Positions 16,716 through 26,477 of a stretch of 64,000 nt of DNA are shown here, piece by piece; positions within the stretch are counted from its first letter, which is position 1; the number at the start of each line of letters is the position of its first letter. The notes under the pieces are model-generated. The model saw only the letters and a program-made list of their open reading frames with translations, was not told the DNA's origin and did no database searches. The translations under genes and the position numbers were made by a program. The DNA is from IDS-8 sp036381215 (lineage in GTDB: Bacteria > Pseudomonadota > Gammaproteobacteria > Steroidobacterales > Woeseiaceae), in contig DASVDF010000050.1 of the NCBI GenBank assembly GCA_036381215.1, positions 57,157 through 121,156 on the forward strand. Direction: 5' to 3'.

Positions 16716-19193
16716 TCAGGCGCCGGTGGGGGCGCCGAGGACCGCCTCGACCCGGTGCACCGCGCCCGGCGTTCGGGCGATGAGGAGTTTTCCCGTGACG
16801 CGGGCGCCGTCGCAGGTGAGGGAGCGGAGTCCCTTGTGGACCCCTTCGGGATTCCTGACGCGGATGTCGAAGGTGGCGCCGCGGAAGCGGCGGAGCACGC
16901 GGTACTCGCGCCACGCGGACGGAATGCAGGGGTCTATCGCCAAACCGTCGTAGTCGGGCTTGATGCCGAGGATGTGCTCGGTGATCGCGTGGTAGTTCCA
17001 CGCCGCGGTGCCGGTGAGCCAGGAATTCTTCGCTTCCCCGGCCCGCGACGCTTCCTTGCCCGCGACCATTTGCGCGTACACGTAGGGCTCGAGCTTGCGC
17101 AGGGACGCGTGCTCCTGCCACGCCGGTGCGATCCGGCAGTAGTAGTCGAAAGCGCGATCGCCGCGCCCGAGCACCGTCTCGCCGATGATGATCCATGGGT
17201 TGTTGTGACAGAAGACGCCGCCGTTCTCCTTCTGGCCCGGCGGGTAGCTCGAGATCTCGCCGTACTCGGGGTAGTAACGGGTGTACGCCGGGTAGTTGAG
17301 GACCAGGCCGAACTCGGTGCCGAGATGCTCGGCGACGGCGTCGAGCGCCGCCTCGAGCCGGCCGTCGTCGAGGCCGATGCCGGCCATCGCCGCAAAGCCC
17401 TGCGGCTCGATGAAAATCCGGCCCTCCTCGTTGCTCTTGCTGCCGACCTTGCGCCCGCGCGCGTCGTAGGCGCGCAGGAACCATTCGCCGTCCCAGCCGG
17501 CGAGGTCGATGGCGCGGAGCATGGCATCGACCCGCGTTGCGGCGCGCGCCGCGTCGTCGCTCCTGCCGATGCGCCGGCAAAGTCTTGCGTACTCGCGGCC
17601 GTAGTACACGAACATGGCCGCGATGAGCACGGATTCGGCGACCTTGCCGTCGCCGTTGCCGGCGGTCTGGAACGATTCGTCGGGATTCATCGAGTGGCAG
17701 TTGAGATTCAGGCAGTCGTTCCAGTCGGCACGCCCGATCAGCGGCAGCCCGTGCGGGCCGAGATTGGCGGCGACGCGCTCGAAGGACGCGGCGAGGTGAT
17801 CGAGCAGGCTGCCGGAACGCGGCGCGTCTTCGTCGGCGAACGGCACGATCTCATCCAAGACGCTGAAGTCACCGGTTTCCTTGATCCAGGCCGTCGTCGA
17901 CTGGATGAGCCACAGCGGGTCGTCGTTGAAATTGTCGCCGATCGCGGCGTTGCCGCGCTTCGTGAGCGGCTGGTACTGGTGGTAGACGGCGCCGCTCGCG
18001 AATTGCGTCGCGGCGAGGTCGAGAATACGCCGGCGCGCGCGCTCGGGCTCCATGTGCACGACCCCGAGCAGGTCCTGGTTGGAGTCGCGGAAGCCCATGC
18101 CGCGGCCGATGCCCGCCTCGAAATACGAGGCGCTGCGCGACAGGTTGAACGTCACCATGCACTGGTAGGGATTCCACACGTTCACCATGCGGTCGAGCCG
18201 CGCCTCGCCGGAGCGCAGGGCAAACCGCGAGAGCCGTTCGTGCCAGTGCTCGCGCAGCGCCTCGAAGGCGGTCTGCACCGCGGCTCCGTCCGCATAGCGC
18301 GCGAGCCGCTCGCGTGCCGGCGTCTGGTTCAGCCGGCCGGGCGCGCTCCACTTCTCTGCCTCCGGCAGCTCGACGTAGCCGAGCTGGAACACGAGCTCCT
18401 CGCTTTCCCCGGGCTGCAGGCCGAGCTCGATGCAATGCGAGGCGATGGGCGCCCAGCCGTTCGCGATCGAGCCCGCCGCCCGGCCGCGCTGCACGGCGGC
18501 GGGCTGGTCGAAGCCGTTGTACGAGCCGAGGAACGTGTCGCGGCAGGTGTCGAACCCGACGACGTCGCGGTTCACGCCGTAGTACGCATAGTGAGTGCGG
18601 CGTTCGCGGTAGCCCGTCTTGTGGAAGATCACCGAGCCGTCCACCTCGACCTCTCCCAGCGACAGGTTGCGCTGGAAGTTGGTCATGTCGTCTTCCGCGT
18701 TCCAGAGGCACCACTCGACCAGCGAGAAGAGCCGCACGCGCCGGTGGCGCCCGGACAGGTTCTCGATACGCAAAACCTGCAGCTCGGCGTCGACGTCGAG
18801 CGGCACGAAGAACAGCGCACTCGCCCGCAGGCCGTTCTTCTCGCCGGTGATACGCGTGTACCCGAGGCCGTGCCGGCATTCGTACTTGTCGAGCTCGGTC
18901 CGGCACGGCTTCCAGCCCGGCGACCAGACGGTATCGCCGTCCTGGATGTAGAAATACCGGCCGCCGTCGTCCGCCGGCACGTTGTTGTAGCGCCAGCGCG
19001 TCAGGCGGCGGAAGCGCGCGTCGCGCCAGAAGCAGTAACCGCCTGCCGTGTTGGAGATCAGCGAGAAGAAATCCCGCGAGCCGAGATAATTGATCCAGGG
19101 GTGCGGCGTGCGCGGCTCCGTGATGACGTACTCGCGGCGCACGTCGTCGAAATGGCCGTAGCGCCGCGCGTCGATGCTCCCGTCAGGTGGCAT
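16716..19193 (-). CDS. GH94 cellobiose phosphorylase
   Basis: 825 aa, close to the usual length of cellobiose phosphorylases. The catalytic general acid falls in GRADWNDCLNL with the Asp at residue 490, the same number as in the Cellvibrio gilvus enzyme. N-terminal GGYCFWRDARFRRLTRWRYN and YFYIQDGDTVWSP are the beta-sandwich part, and VFCHNNPWIIIGE lies near the end of the barrel. It splits cellobiose with phosphate to glucose-1-phosphate and glucose in the cytoplasm. The gene overlaps the Na+ symporter gene by 11 bp, so uptake and phosphorolysis are co-expressed. Cellodextrin or laminaribiose phosphorylase are less likely alternatives. Confidence 0.88.
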   Translation of the reverse strand: MPPDGSIDARRYGHFDDVRREYVITEPRTPHPWINYLGSRDFFSLISNTAGGYCFWRDARFRRLTRWRYNNVPADDGGRYFYIQDGDTVWSPGWKPCRTELDKYECRHGLGYTRITGEKNGLRASALFFVPLDVDAELQVLRIENLSGRHRRVRLFSLVEWCLWNAEDDMTNFQRNLSLGEVEVDGSVIFHKTGYRERRTHYAYYGVNRDVVGFDTCRDTFLGSYNGFDQPAAVQRGRAAGSIANGWAPIASHCIELGLQPGESEELVFQLGYVELPEAEKWSAPGRLNQTPARERLARYADGAAVQTAFEALREHWHERLSRFALRSGEARLDRMVNVWNPYQCMVTFNLSRSASYFEAGIGRGMGFRDSNQDLLGVVHMEPERARRRILDLAATQFASGAVYHQYQPLTKRGNAAIGDNFNDDPLWLIQSTTAWIKETGDFSVLDEIVPFADEDAPRSGSLLDHLAASFERVAANLGPHGLPLIGRADWNDCLNLNCHSMNPDESFQTAGNGDGKVAESVLIAAMFVYYGREYARLCRRIGRSDDAARAATRVDAMLRAIDLAGWDGEWFLRAYDARGRKVGSKSNEEGRIFIEPQGFAAMAGIGLDDGRLEAALDAVAEHLGTEFGLVLNYPAYTRYYPEYGEISSYPPGQKENGGVFCHNNPWIIIGETVLGRGDRAFDYYCRIAPAWQEHASLRKLEPYVYAQMVAGKEASRAGEAKNSWLTGTAAWNYHAITEHILGIKPDYDGLAIDPCIPSAWREYRVLRRFRGATFDIRVRNPEGVHKGLRSLTCDGARVTGKLLIARTPGAVHRVEAVLGAPTGA

Positions 19194-21102
19194 GCAGGGC
19201 GCGTCCTTCGCCGTTTTGCGCGCGCTTCGGCGCGTCGGTGGTCTCGAGGCGGTCGTACCACGTCTTCTTGAGGATCGCCGCCGACGCCCCGAACACCAGC
19301 AGGCTGACCACGAGCGAAGCGTTTTCGCGGATCACGAGGAACACCGGGGCGGCGACGAGGCAGGTCTGCGCCACGATGCCGATCACCACGTTGAACATGT
19401 CGCGCCGGAAGCTCGTGTTCGCGCGGAACTCGGGATCCTCGGCCACGACCAGCCGGTGGATCGGCCCCCAGAAGCCCCAGGGGCGGACGTTGCGGTAGAA
19501 GCCCTTCAGCACCGCGAAGTCCTGCGGCTTGCTCGCAAGGCTCACCCACACGCAGGCGAGTGTCGATAGCGCGAGCAGCAGCGGGAACAGGTAGAGCGGC
19601 AGCACGTCCGGCGCCGTGCCCGCGAACACGCCGCGGAACAACGGCGGCAGCGCGAGCGCGCCGACGATCCCGGCGAGCATTCCGGCGAAATAGCCCATGC
19701 CGTTCAGCCGCCACCAGTACCACTTGAGCACGTTGGCGGCGGCATAGCCGCCCCAGAGCCCCGACACGAGCCACTGGAGCACGCTGTTGATGCTCTCGAC
19801 GAACCAGCCGATGCACGTGCTGACGACCACCACCAGCGTGCACGCGATATAGCTCGCATGCACGAGACGCCGCTCGGAGGCGCGCGGGTCGAGCCAGCGG
19901 CGGTAGAGATCGTTCACGAGGTAGGCCGAGGCGGCGTTCAGCGTCGCCGCGAACGTGCCCATGAACGCGGCCAGCAGGCCCGCGAGCAGCAGGCCGAAAA
20001 TGCCGACCGGCGCGAACCGCAGCATCGCCGCGGGCAGGATGCTTTCGAAATCGAGGCTGCCGCCCGACACCAGGTCGAGATCGCGGTAGTACACGATCGC
20101 GAGCACGGCGAAGCCGGCGATCATGAGGTAGCGCACCGGGTTCAGCACGATGGACACGAAGCCGCTCATCAGCGCGGCCTCGCGCGGCGAGCGGGTGGAG
20201 AGGATCTTCTGCATGTCGTAGTTCGGCGCCGGCCCCGCGAGGCTCACGAGCACGCCCTTGAACAGCATCATGGTGAAAAAGATGCTGAAGAGCGTATAGC
20301 CGTCGGACAGGATCTTGTCGTTGACCTCGTCGATGATGCCGCTCCAGTCGAGGCCGAGGCTCCAGCCGAAGAACGGGTTCGCCCAGCCGGCGGGGGCTGC
20401 CGCGTCGAGTGTCTCCGGCGAGACGTTCCCGATGGCGATGGCGGCGATCACGACCGAGGCGGCCGCCATGATGCTGAACTGGAGCACGTCGGCCCAGACG
20501 ATGCTCCACATCCCGCCCATCACGACATAGAAGGTGGCGATGCCCGTGAAGAACACGCCATAGAGGTGCGGGACGTACTCGGGCGGGACGTCGAACGGAA
20601 CCCACGGCGCCACGGCTTCCCACGGAATGAAGATCTCCATGAATTTGCCGATGCCGATGAAGCCGTAGGCCAAAAAGCCCATCACGCTGACGACGGCGAA
20701 CGCGACGACGATCATGTGCGAGAGCTGCGCCCCGCGATCCTCGCCGAAGCGCGTGCGGATCCACTCCGCGCCGGTAAGCACGTTCGAGCGGCGCAGCCAG
20801 GCCGAGAGGAACGCCGCGAGAAAGACCTGGTTGAAGACGGGCCAGAGCCAGGGAATCCAGATGCTCTTCAGGCCGTACACGAAGCAGAGCGTCACCAGCC
20901 ACATCGTGCCGGAGATGTCGAACATGCCGGAGGCGTTCGACAGGCTCAGCAGGTACCAGGGCAGGGTGCGTCCGCCCTGGTAATAAGAAGTGAGATTGGC
21001 GGCCGCCCGGCGCTTGAGATACAGACCGATCGCCACGGTGCCGAGGAGATAGGAGCCGATGATGGCGAGATCGAGCGCGCCGAGTTGTTGAGGCTCGTCC
21101 AT
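19183..21102 (-). CDS. Sodium:solute symporter (SSS family), probable cellobiose/oligosaccharide carrier
   Basis: 639 aa with about 13-15 transmembrane segments, starting MDEPQQLGALDLAIIGSYL. SYYQGGRTLPWYLLSLSNASG is the typical first-repeat segment of the SSS family. It has an extended C-terminal region with extra hydrophobic segments (from about residue 540) and a basic cytoplasmic tail. The 11-bp overlap with the GH94 gene points to a disaccharide as cargo; this is inference from context. A 15-bp operator lies 31 bp upstream of the ATG, shared with the divergent TonB receptor and the LacI gene. Confidence 0.88.
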   Translation of the reverse strand: MDEPQQLGALDLAIIGSYLLGTVAIGLYLKRRAAANLTSYYQGGRTLPWYLLSLSNASGMFDISGTMWLVTLCFVYGLKSIWIPWLWPVFNQVFLAAFLSAWLRRSNVLTGAEWIRTRFGEDRGAQLSHMIVVAFAVVSVMGFLAYGFIGIGKFMEIFIPWEAVAPWVPFDVPPEYVPHLYGVFFTGIATFYVVMGGMWSIVWADVLQFSIMAAASVVIAAIAIGNVSPETLDAAAPAGWANPFFGWSLGLDWSGIIDEVNDKILSDGYTLFSIFFTMMLFKGVLVSLAGPAPNYDMQKILSTRSPREAALMSGFVSIVLNPVRYLMIAGFAVLAIVYYRDLDLVSGGSLDFESILPAAMLRFAPVGIFGLLLAGLLAAFMGTFAATLNAASAYLVNDLYRRWLDPRASERRLVHASYIACTLVVVVSTCIGWFVESINSVLQWLVSGLWGGYAAANVLKWYWWRLNGMGYFAGMLAGIVGALALPPLFRGVFAGTAPDVLPLYLFPLLLALSTLACVWVSLASKPQDFAVLKGFYRNVRPWGFWGPIHRLVVAEDPEFRANTSFRRDMFNVVIGIVAQTCLVAAPVFLVIRENASLVVSLLVFGASAAILKKTWYDRLETTDAPKRAQNGEGRALHAT

Positions 21103-21132
21103 GCGGGTGCTCCCCGGATCGCAGCCCGGAAT

Positions 21133-21147
21133 GCTAAACGTTTTACA
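21133..21147 (-). promoter_or_regulatory. LacI-type operator A, site 1
   Basis: GCTAAACGTTTTACA on the plus strand, an imperfect inverted repeat centred on a CG step, as LacI/GalR-family sites are. It lies upstream of the symporter-GH94 operon and is the exact reverse complement of the site at 21355-21369. Confidence 0.8.
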
Positions 21148-21354
21148 GTCGCTTATTCAAGCTCCTGTTCCGGAAACGGCCGCCGGCGCCGGCCATTCGG
21201 GCAGGCCCGCCGGCGGGCCCGCCATACCCCTGTTCACGGAATCCCATGTTAGCGCGCACAGCAAGATTCGGGCCGACTCGAAAGCGGCTCATAGCCGACG
21301 AGCATGCGAGCGCTACCATTTTTTCGTTGACAAACCGCGCGGACCCTCCCAAGA

Positions 21355-21369
21355 TGTAAAACGTTTAGC
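21355..21369 (+). promoter_or_regulatory. LacI-type operator A, site 2
   Basis: TGTAAAACGTTTAGC, 64 bp before the TonB receptor ATG and just downstream of the presumed -35 at 21327-21332, so binding would block the promoter. Confidence 0.8.
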
Positions 21370-21433
21370 AGGGCCGCGGGGCGAGCGACCCCGCCGGTTC
21401 CATCGCCGGACCGAAGCCACAGGGGGAATTTCG

Positions 21434-24400
21434 ATGAATGCGAATCCGAAGTTCAAGGTCAGTCCCATTGCGGCCGCCGTGAGCGCCGCATTGTTGCTGG
21501 GCGCGGCCGATGCCGCCCTCGCCCAGGACGAAGACGACGGCACACGAAACCCGAGCTGGGATTCGAACCTGGAAACGATCGTCGTCACGGGCATCCGGGG
21601 CAGCCTGCAGACGTCGATGAACATCAAGCGCACTACGACCGGCGTCGTGGACGCCATCACCGCCGAGGACATCGGCAAGTTCCCCGACACCAATCTTGCC
21701 GAGTCGCTGCAGCGCATCTCGGGCGTCTCCATCAGCCGCGTGAACGGTGAAGGCTCGGAAGTGACGGTACGCGGGTTCGGCGCGATCAATAACGTGGTCA
21801 CGCTGAACGGCCGGATGATGCCCGCGGGCGGCGTGTTCGGCGGCGGCAGCGGCGCGGGCGGGACGGAGGGAGACGCCAACCGGGCGTTCGACTTCGCGAA
21901 TCTTGCCTCGGAAAGCGTACAAGGTGTCGAGGTCTACAAGACCGGCCGCGCGGATTTCACGACCGGCGGCATTGGCGCGACCATCAACATCATCACCGCG
22001 AAGCCGCTGCAGAATCCCGGGATGCACGGGAGTTTCGGCGTCAAGGCGGTCAGCGACACGACGGACGAGATCGACAGCGGCGTCACCCCCGAGCTGTCCG
22101 GCATCTTCAGCTGGACCGACGACGCCGGGAAATTCGGCGTCGCCCTCTCGGCCAGCTACCAGGAGCGGGACTCCGGCGCCGCCGGCGCGTCGATCAACGA
22201 CTGGAACATCGGCAGATGGCCCGCCGACCCGCACGACAGCCTGTACTCGTTCGTGGACGACCCGCAGATCGACAACGCGCCCGACGTGGGGCAACTGTAC
22301 GGCCGCCCCAACGACGTGCGCTACAGCTTCTCCGACCGGCATCGCGAGCGCACCAACGGCCTCCTGACATTGCAGTACCAGCCGGTCGAGAACGTGACGG
22401 CGACGCTGGATTACCTGTACGCGGAGAACGATCTCGAGGAGCAGCGGGGCGAGGCGACCTTCTGGTTCGCGAACGGCACTTCCGCCACGCGGGTCGAGTT
22501 CGACGACGGCCCGGTGGCGGCGCCGCTCATCTACAGCGAGACGCTCACCAACAAGGACAACGGCTTCGAGCAGCAGTTGCGGAGACAGGTCAACACGCTC
22601 GATTCCCTTGGGTTCAATCTTGCCTGGGACGCCAGCGACAGCCTGTCGTTCAGCTTCGACGCGCACCATTCCACCATGGAGAGCGTTCCCGACGCTCCCG
22701 CGAACGCCGGCGAGCTGGCCATGAGCATCGCCGCTCCCATCCACTCCGGCCAGACAGCGGATTTCAGCGGCGATCTCCCGAGCGTTTCCACGACCGTCAA
22801 TGATGCGAACACCAACGCCAACGGTCATTTCGATCTCGACGATTTCGGCACCCAGATCGGCCGCATCTGGTACGCCGCGCAGGAGACCGAGATCACGCAG
22901 ATCAGGCTGGACGGATCGCTCTTCCTCGACCAGGGTCGCATCGATTTCGGCGTGGAAAGCCGTGCGATGGACACGACGCAGCAGAACTCGAACCGGCAGA
23001 TGACGTTCGGCAACTGGGGTGTGTCGGATCCGGGCGCGATTCCGGACGGCCTGATCCACGAGTTCAACCTGGCCGCGCACTTCGACGACTTCCACATCCC
23101 CGATGCACAGCAGTTTGGCGTGCGGACGGATGACGTGCCGGCGCTGATGCAGTGGGCGATCGATACCTATGCGACGCCGGAGAACGGGTACGTCTTCGCC
23201 TACGATCCGAACTTCACGACGGACAACGATATCGAGGAGGATACCTGGGCCGGGTACTTCCAGGTCGCAATGGACGGTGAGCTGGGCGGCATGGACACAC
23301 ACATTCGGGCCGGGGTCCGCTACGAGAGGACGGATGTCACCTCCCTTTCGCTGATGCGCGTGCCGCTTTACCTGCTGTGGGAGGACAACAACGACTTTCG
23401 GACGATCGAGGCCGAAGAGAAGACGCCGGTCTCCGAGAAGGCGCACTACGATCACGTGCTGCCGAGCTTCGACTTCGACATCAACCTCAGGGAAGATCTC
23501 AAGGGACGCTTCTCATACAGCAAGACCATCGCCAGGGCAGGCTACAGCGACCTCGCGGCTGCCGTCGGTCCGTTCGGCACGGTGGGCTCGACGCTCCTCG
23601 GTACGATGCCGACGGCCGATGCGTCGAACCCGCACCTCGTGCCGCTGGAGTCCGACAACCTCGACCTGTCTCTCGAGTGGTACTACGACGACGCGAGCTA
23701 CGCGTCCGTAGGTATCTTCGAGAAGCGGGTCAGCAACTTCATCGGTACCGAGCAGATAGACGAGCCGCATTTCGGCGTGCTGGACCAGACGAACGGTCCG
23801 CGCGCCCGGCAGGCACAGGCAGCGCTCGAAGAGTTGGGCGTCGCCGTCGACGACACGTCGTTGTTCGTCATGATGGCGGTGCTCGACAACCCGCAGGCGT
23901 TCCCGGGCGGGGCAGCCGATTTCGTTGCCGACGGCAACGTGGTCGATGCCGATTTCGCCGTGGACGTCGCCACCGACTTCGATCTCGTGCCGGTTGACGG
24001 CGACCCGACCATGATTTTCCGGACGGCGACTCCGGTCAACAACAAGGAAGCCCAGATTTACGGCGCGGAGCTCAACCTGCAGCACTTCTTCGGCGATAGC
24101 GGCTTCGGAATCATAGCCAATTACACCGTCGTGGAAGGCGACATCGGGTTCGACGTGCTCGCGGATCCCGCCGCCCAGCAGTTCGCTTTGCTCGGCCTCA
24201 GCGATACCGCCAATCTGGTCGGGGTGTTCGAAAACGAGAACATGCAGGCGCGCGTGGCGTGGAACTGGCGTGATAGCTACCTGAACGAGACCAACAAGGG
24301 TAACTCCAATAACCCGGTGTTCGTCGACGCATACCAACAGCTCGATGCCAGCTTCACGTATCTCTTCAACGATAACCTTTCGGTATCCGCCGAGGCACTC

Positions 24401-24511
24401 AACATCACGGGAGAAGACATTCGTCACTATGGCCGTTCCGAGAGGATGCTGTGGTACCTGCAGGATCTCGGCGCGCGCTACCAGGTCGGCGTCCGCTACA
24501 ACTTCGAGTGA
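21434..24511 (+). CDS. TonB-dependent outer-membrane receptor
   Basis: 1025 aa. ATG at 21434 with AGGGGG 7 bases upstream. A signal peptide ends near AALAQ-DED. A TonB box-like ETIVVTG precedes the plug domain (KFPDTNLAESLQRISGVSIS; EVTVRGFG; GATINIITAKPL), followed by a large beta-barrel ending YQVGVRYNFE. The length and the RGSLQTSMNIK segment fit the carbohydrate-type receptors of Xanthomonas and Caulobacter. With operator A, the downstream GH9 and the divergent symporter and GH94, it probably imports cello-oligosaccharides or other beta-glucan fragments. A rho-independent terminator follows the stop, so downstream genes probably receive less transcript. Confidence 0.93.
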   Translation: MNANPKFKVSPIAAAVSAALLLGAADAALAQDEDDGTRNPSWDSNLETIVVTGIRGSLQTSMNIKRTTTGVVDAITAEDIGKFPDTNLAESLQRISGVSISRVNGEGSEVTVRGFGAINNVVTLNGRMMPAGGVFGGGSGAGGTEGDANRAFDFANLASESVQGVEVYKTGRADFTTGGIGATINIITAKPLQNPGMHGSFGVKAVSDTTDEIDSGVTPELSGIFSWTDDAGKFGVALSASYQERDSGAAGASINDWNIGRWPADPHDSLYSFVDDPQIDNAPDVGQLYGRPNDVRYSFSDRHRERTNGLLTLQYQPVENVTATLDYLYAENDLEEQRGEATFWFANGTSATRVEFDDGPVAAPLIYSETLTNKDNGFEQQLRRQVNTLDSLGFNLAWDASDSLSFSFDAHHSTMESVPDAPANAGELAMSIAAPIHSGQTADFSGDLPSVSTTVNDANTNANGHFDLDDFGTQIGRIWYAAQETEITQIRLDGSLFLDQGRIDFGVESRAMDTTQQNSNRQMTFGNWGVSDPGAIPDGLIHEFNLAAHFDDFHIPDAQQFGVRTDDVPALMQWAIDTYATPENGYVFAYDPNFTTDNDIEEDTWAGYFQVAMDGELGGMDTHIRAGVRYERTDVTSLSLMRVPLYLLWEDNNDFRTIEAEEKTPVSEKAHYDHVLPSFDFDINLREDLKGRFSYSKTIARAGYSDLAAAVGPFGTVGSTLLGTMPTADASNPHLVPLESDNLDLSLEWYYDDASYASVGIFEKRVSNFIGTEQIDEPHFGVLDQTNGPRARQAQAALEELGVAVDDTSLFVMMAVLDNPQAFPGGAADFVADGNVVDADFAVDVATDFDLVPVDGDPTMIFRTATPVNNKEAQIYGAELNLQHFFGDSGFGIIANYTVVEGDIGFDVLADPAAQQFALLGLSDTANLVGVFENENMQARVAWNWRDSYLNETNKGNSNNPVFVDAYQQLDASFTYLFNDNLSVSAEALNITGEDIRHYGRSERMLWYLQDLGARYQVGVRYNFE

Positions 24512-24553
24512 CGCATAGCAGGGGCGTGCGGGACGCGCCTTCAATGTCAGCAG

Positions 24554-24580
24554 AAAAGGCCGCCGTTCGAGCGGCCTTTT
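24554..24580 (+). terminator. Rho-independent terminator after the TonB receptor
   Basis: A 10-bp perfect stem (AAAAGGCCGC with GCGGCCTTTT) around a 7-nt loop, ending in TTTT. It lies 43 bp after the receptor stop and 65 bp before the SapC gene, and probably sets a high-receptor, low-accessory expression ratio by partial read-through. Confidence 0.88.
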
Positions 24581-24644
24581 CCTTTGCGCACGAGACGGTA
24601 GAATCGTCAAAGGCCGACTCGCAGCCACGGTCGCCCGGCAACGT

Positions 24645-25415
24645 ATGACCCGTCACGTTCTCCTGAACAACGTCGAGCACAAGGACCTGAAGGTCGTTAC
24701 CCGGTATTCGGCCGAGTATGGGGACGGCGTGCACGCCGTTCTGACGTTTCCGACGGAATACGCCGATATCCAGCGGGAGTACCCGATTCTCTTTCGCAGG
24801 CAGGGCGATTCGTGGCAGTCCGTGGTCTTGCTGGGGCTCGAGGAAGGCGAGAACCTCTTCCTCGACGACGGCCGGTGGAACGCGCACTACGTGCCCGGTA
24901 TCGTGGCACGCGGGCCCTTCCTGATCGGCTTTCAACGGCAGGAGATCGACGGTGCCGAGCGTCGCGAGCCGGTCGTACACGTCGACCTCGACGATCCCAG
25001 GGTCAATGAGCTCGAAGGGGAACCTGTGTTCCTCGAGCACGGCGGGAACACGCCTTACCTGCAGCGCATCGCGGCCATCCTGAGAGGCATACAGGAGGGC
25101 ATCGCCGTGAGCAAGCCGATGTTTGCGGCCCTCGAGTCTCACGGGCTGATCGAGCCGGCCAATATCGAAATGGAAGTGCACGCCGATGTCCGCTATGTCC
25201 TGCGGGGCTTTCATACCATCAGCCGGGACCGGCTCGCGGCGCTCGACGGCGGCGCGCTGGAGAGCCTGAACAGGGCGGGCTTCCTGGAGGGCGCCTTCCT
25301 GGTCCTCGCATCGCTCGGCAACATCCGCAAGCTGATCGATCTGAAGAACCGGCGAATGTCGCGGGCCGCAGGAGCGCGCACCGCGCGCGACACGGGGCGC
25401 AAACAAATACCATGA
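24645..25415 (+). CDS. SapC-family protein
   Basis: 256 aa. TFPTEYADIQREYPILFRR, VVLLGLEEGENLFLDDG and VPGIVARGPFLIGF are the hallmarks of the SapC family (PF07277), a cytoplasmic-looking group of unknown activity found with TonB receptors and halogenase-like genes. No signal peptide. It is coupled to the next gene by an ATGA overlap. Its last residues (GARTARDTGRKQIP) are encoded by a degenerate REP-like element, so the C-terminus may have been extended by that insertion. Confidence 0.85.
   Translation: MTRHVLLNNVEHKDLKVVTRYSAEYGDGVHAVLTFPTEYADIQREYPILFRRQGDSWQSVVLLGLEEGENLFLDDGRWNAHYVPGIVARGPFLIGFQRQEIDGAERREPVVHVDLDDPRVNELEGEPVFLEHGGNTPYLQRIAAILRGIQEGIAVSKPMFAALESHGLIEPANIEMEVHADVRYVLRGFHTISRDRLAALDGGALESLNRAGFLEGAFLVLASLGNIRKLIDLKNRRMSRAAGARTARDTGRKQIP
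25368..25391 (+). repeat. REP-like element, copy 6, inside the SapC gene end
   Basis: Two T-to-C changes relative to the perfect 24-bp element. It is in frame within the 3' end of the SapC-family gene and codes for AGARTARD. Confidence 0.65.
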
Positions 25416-26455
25416 CAAGAACGAGGACCATTACGGGCAGACGAACGAAGGTCCTCGGCGGTTGCCGGCCCGAGACGATCCCCTGGCAGGATCTCATGGA
25501 GGGCTGCGAGCCCGTCGTATTGAAAGGTTTGCTGACGGACTGGCCGTTGGTCAACGCCGGCCGGAAATCATCAGGCGAGGCGATCGCCTACATGAGGTCG
25601 TTCGACAACGGCAGGACGGTGGGCGCCTATTACGGCGTGCCGGAGATCGGGGGTCGCTACTTCTACAACGACGACCTCTCCGGCCTCAACTTCGAAAGTC
25701 GCCGTTCGCCGCTGTCCGAAGTGCTCTCCACGATTGAGCAGCATCTCGAAGACGACCGGCCGCCTTCGATCTACGTCGGCTCGGCGACGGTCGACGCCTG
25801 CCTGCCGGGCTTACGGGCCGAAAACGACGTCGTTTTCAACGACGGCATGTTCGCCGGCAACGAGCCGCTGGCCAGCATCTGGATCGGCAATCGCTCGCTC
25901 GCGTCCGCGCATTACGACGCGCCGAACAACCTCGCCTGCTGTGCCGTCGGCCAGCGGCGGTATACGCTGTTTCCGCCGGAGCAGATCGCCAACCTCTATC
26001 CCGGGCCGCTCGATCCCACGCCGGGCGGGCAGGCCGTCAGCATGGTGAATTTCGCGAGCCCCGATTTCGGGAAGTACCCGCGCTTTCGCGACGCCATCGA
26101 GGCCGCGCAGGTTGCCGACCTGGAGCCCGGCGATGCGCTCTTCTATCCGAGCCTGTGGTGGCACCAGGTGGAGGCGTTCGCGCCGTTCAACGTCATGCTG
26201 AATTACTGGTGGAACACCTCGCCGAAGTTCATGGGGACGCCGATGAACGTGCTGAAGCACGCGCTCCTCACCTTGCGCGATCGGCCGGAGCACGAAAAGC
26301 GGGGCTGGCGGCAGATATTCGATTACTACGTCTTCGGCGACCCGGAGCGTCCCCGCGAGCACCTGCCGGGGCACGCGCACGGCGACCTCGAAAAGATGGA
26401 CGAGATGAAGGCGCGCCGGCTGCGCGCGGAACTGCTGAACAGGCTCAATCGGTGA
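25412..26455 (+). CDS. Cupin-like (JmjC/FIH-type) 2-oxoglutarate oxygenase
   Basis: 347 aa of the cupin_8 / JmjC-like family (PF13621). The iron-binding HxD is in SAHYDAPNN and the distal His in LWWHQVEAF; LACCAVGQRRYTLFPPE is the usual core. The family hydroxylates amino-acid side chains of proteins or small molecules using Fe(II) and 2-oxoglutarate. The gene overlaps SapC by 4 bp and is followed by a halogenase-family gene, an association repeatedly seen near TonB receptors; the target is not known. Confidence 0.87.
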   Translation: MTRTRTITGRRTKVLGGCRPETIPWQDLMEGCEPVVLKGLLTDWPLVNAGRKSSGEAIAYMRSFDNGRTVGAYYGVPEIGGRYFYNDDLSGLNFESRRSPLSEVLSTIEQHLEDDRPPSIYVGSATVDACLPGLRAENDVVFNDGMFAGNEPLASIWIGNRSLASAHYDAPNNLACCAVGQRRYTLFPPEQIANLYPGPLDPTPGGQAVSMVNFASPDFGKYPRFRDAIEAAQVADLEPGDALFYPSLWWHQVEAFAPFNVMLNYWWNTSPKFMGTPMNVLKHALLTLRDRPEHEKRGWRQIFDYYVFGDPERPREHLPGHAHGDLEKMDEMKARRLRAELLNRLNR

Positions 26456-26477
26456 ACAGATCAGCGGGCGCGACCGA

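Larger units (their letters stand above)
21103..21433. promoter_or_regulatory. Divergent control region between symporter and TonB receptor
   Basis: 331 bp without a credible gene. It holds one 15-bp operator near each end (21133-21147 and 21355-21369, opposite orientation) and a TTGACA at 21327-21332 as a plausible -35 for the receptor gene. The receptor ribosome site AGGGGG is at 21421-21426. The region is somewhat less GC-rich than the genes around it. Confidence 0.7.
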
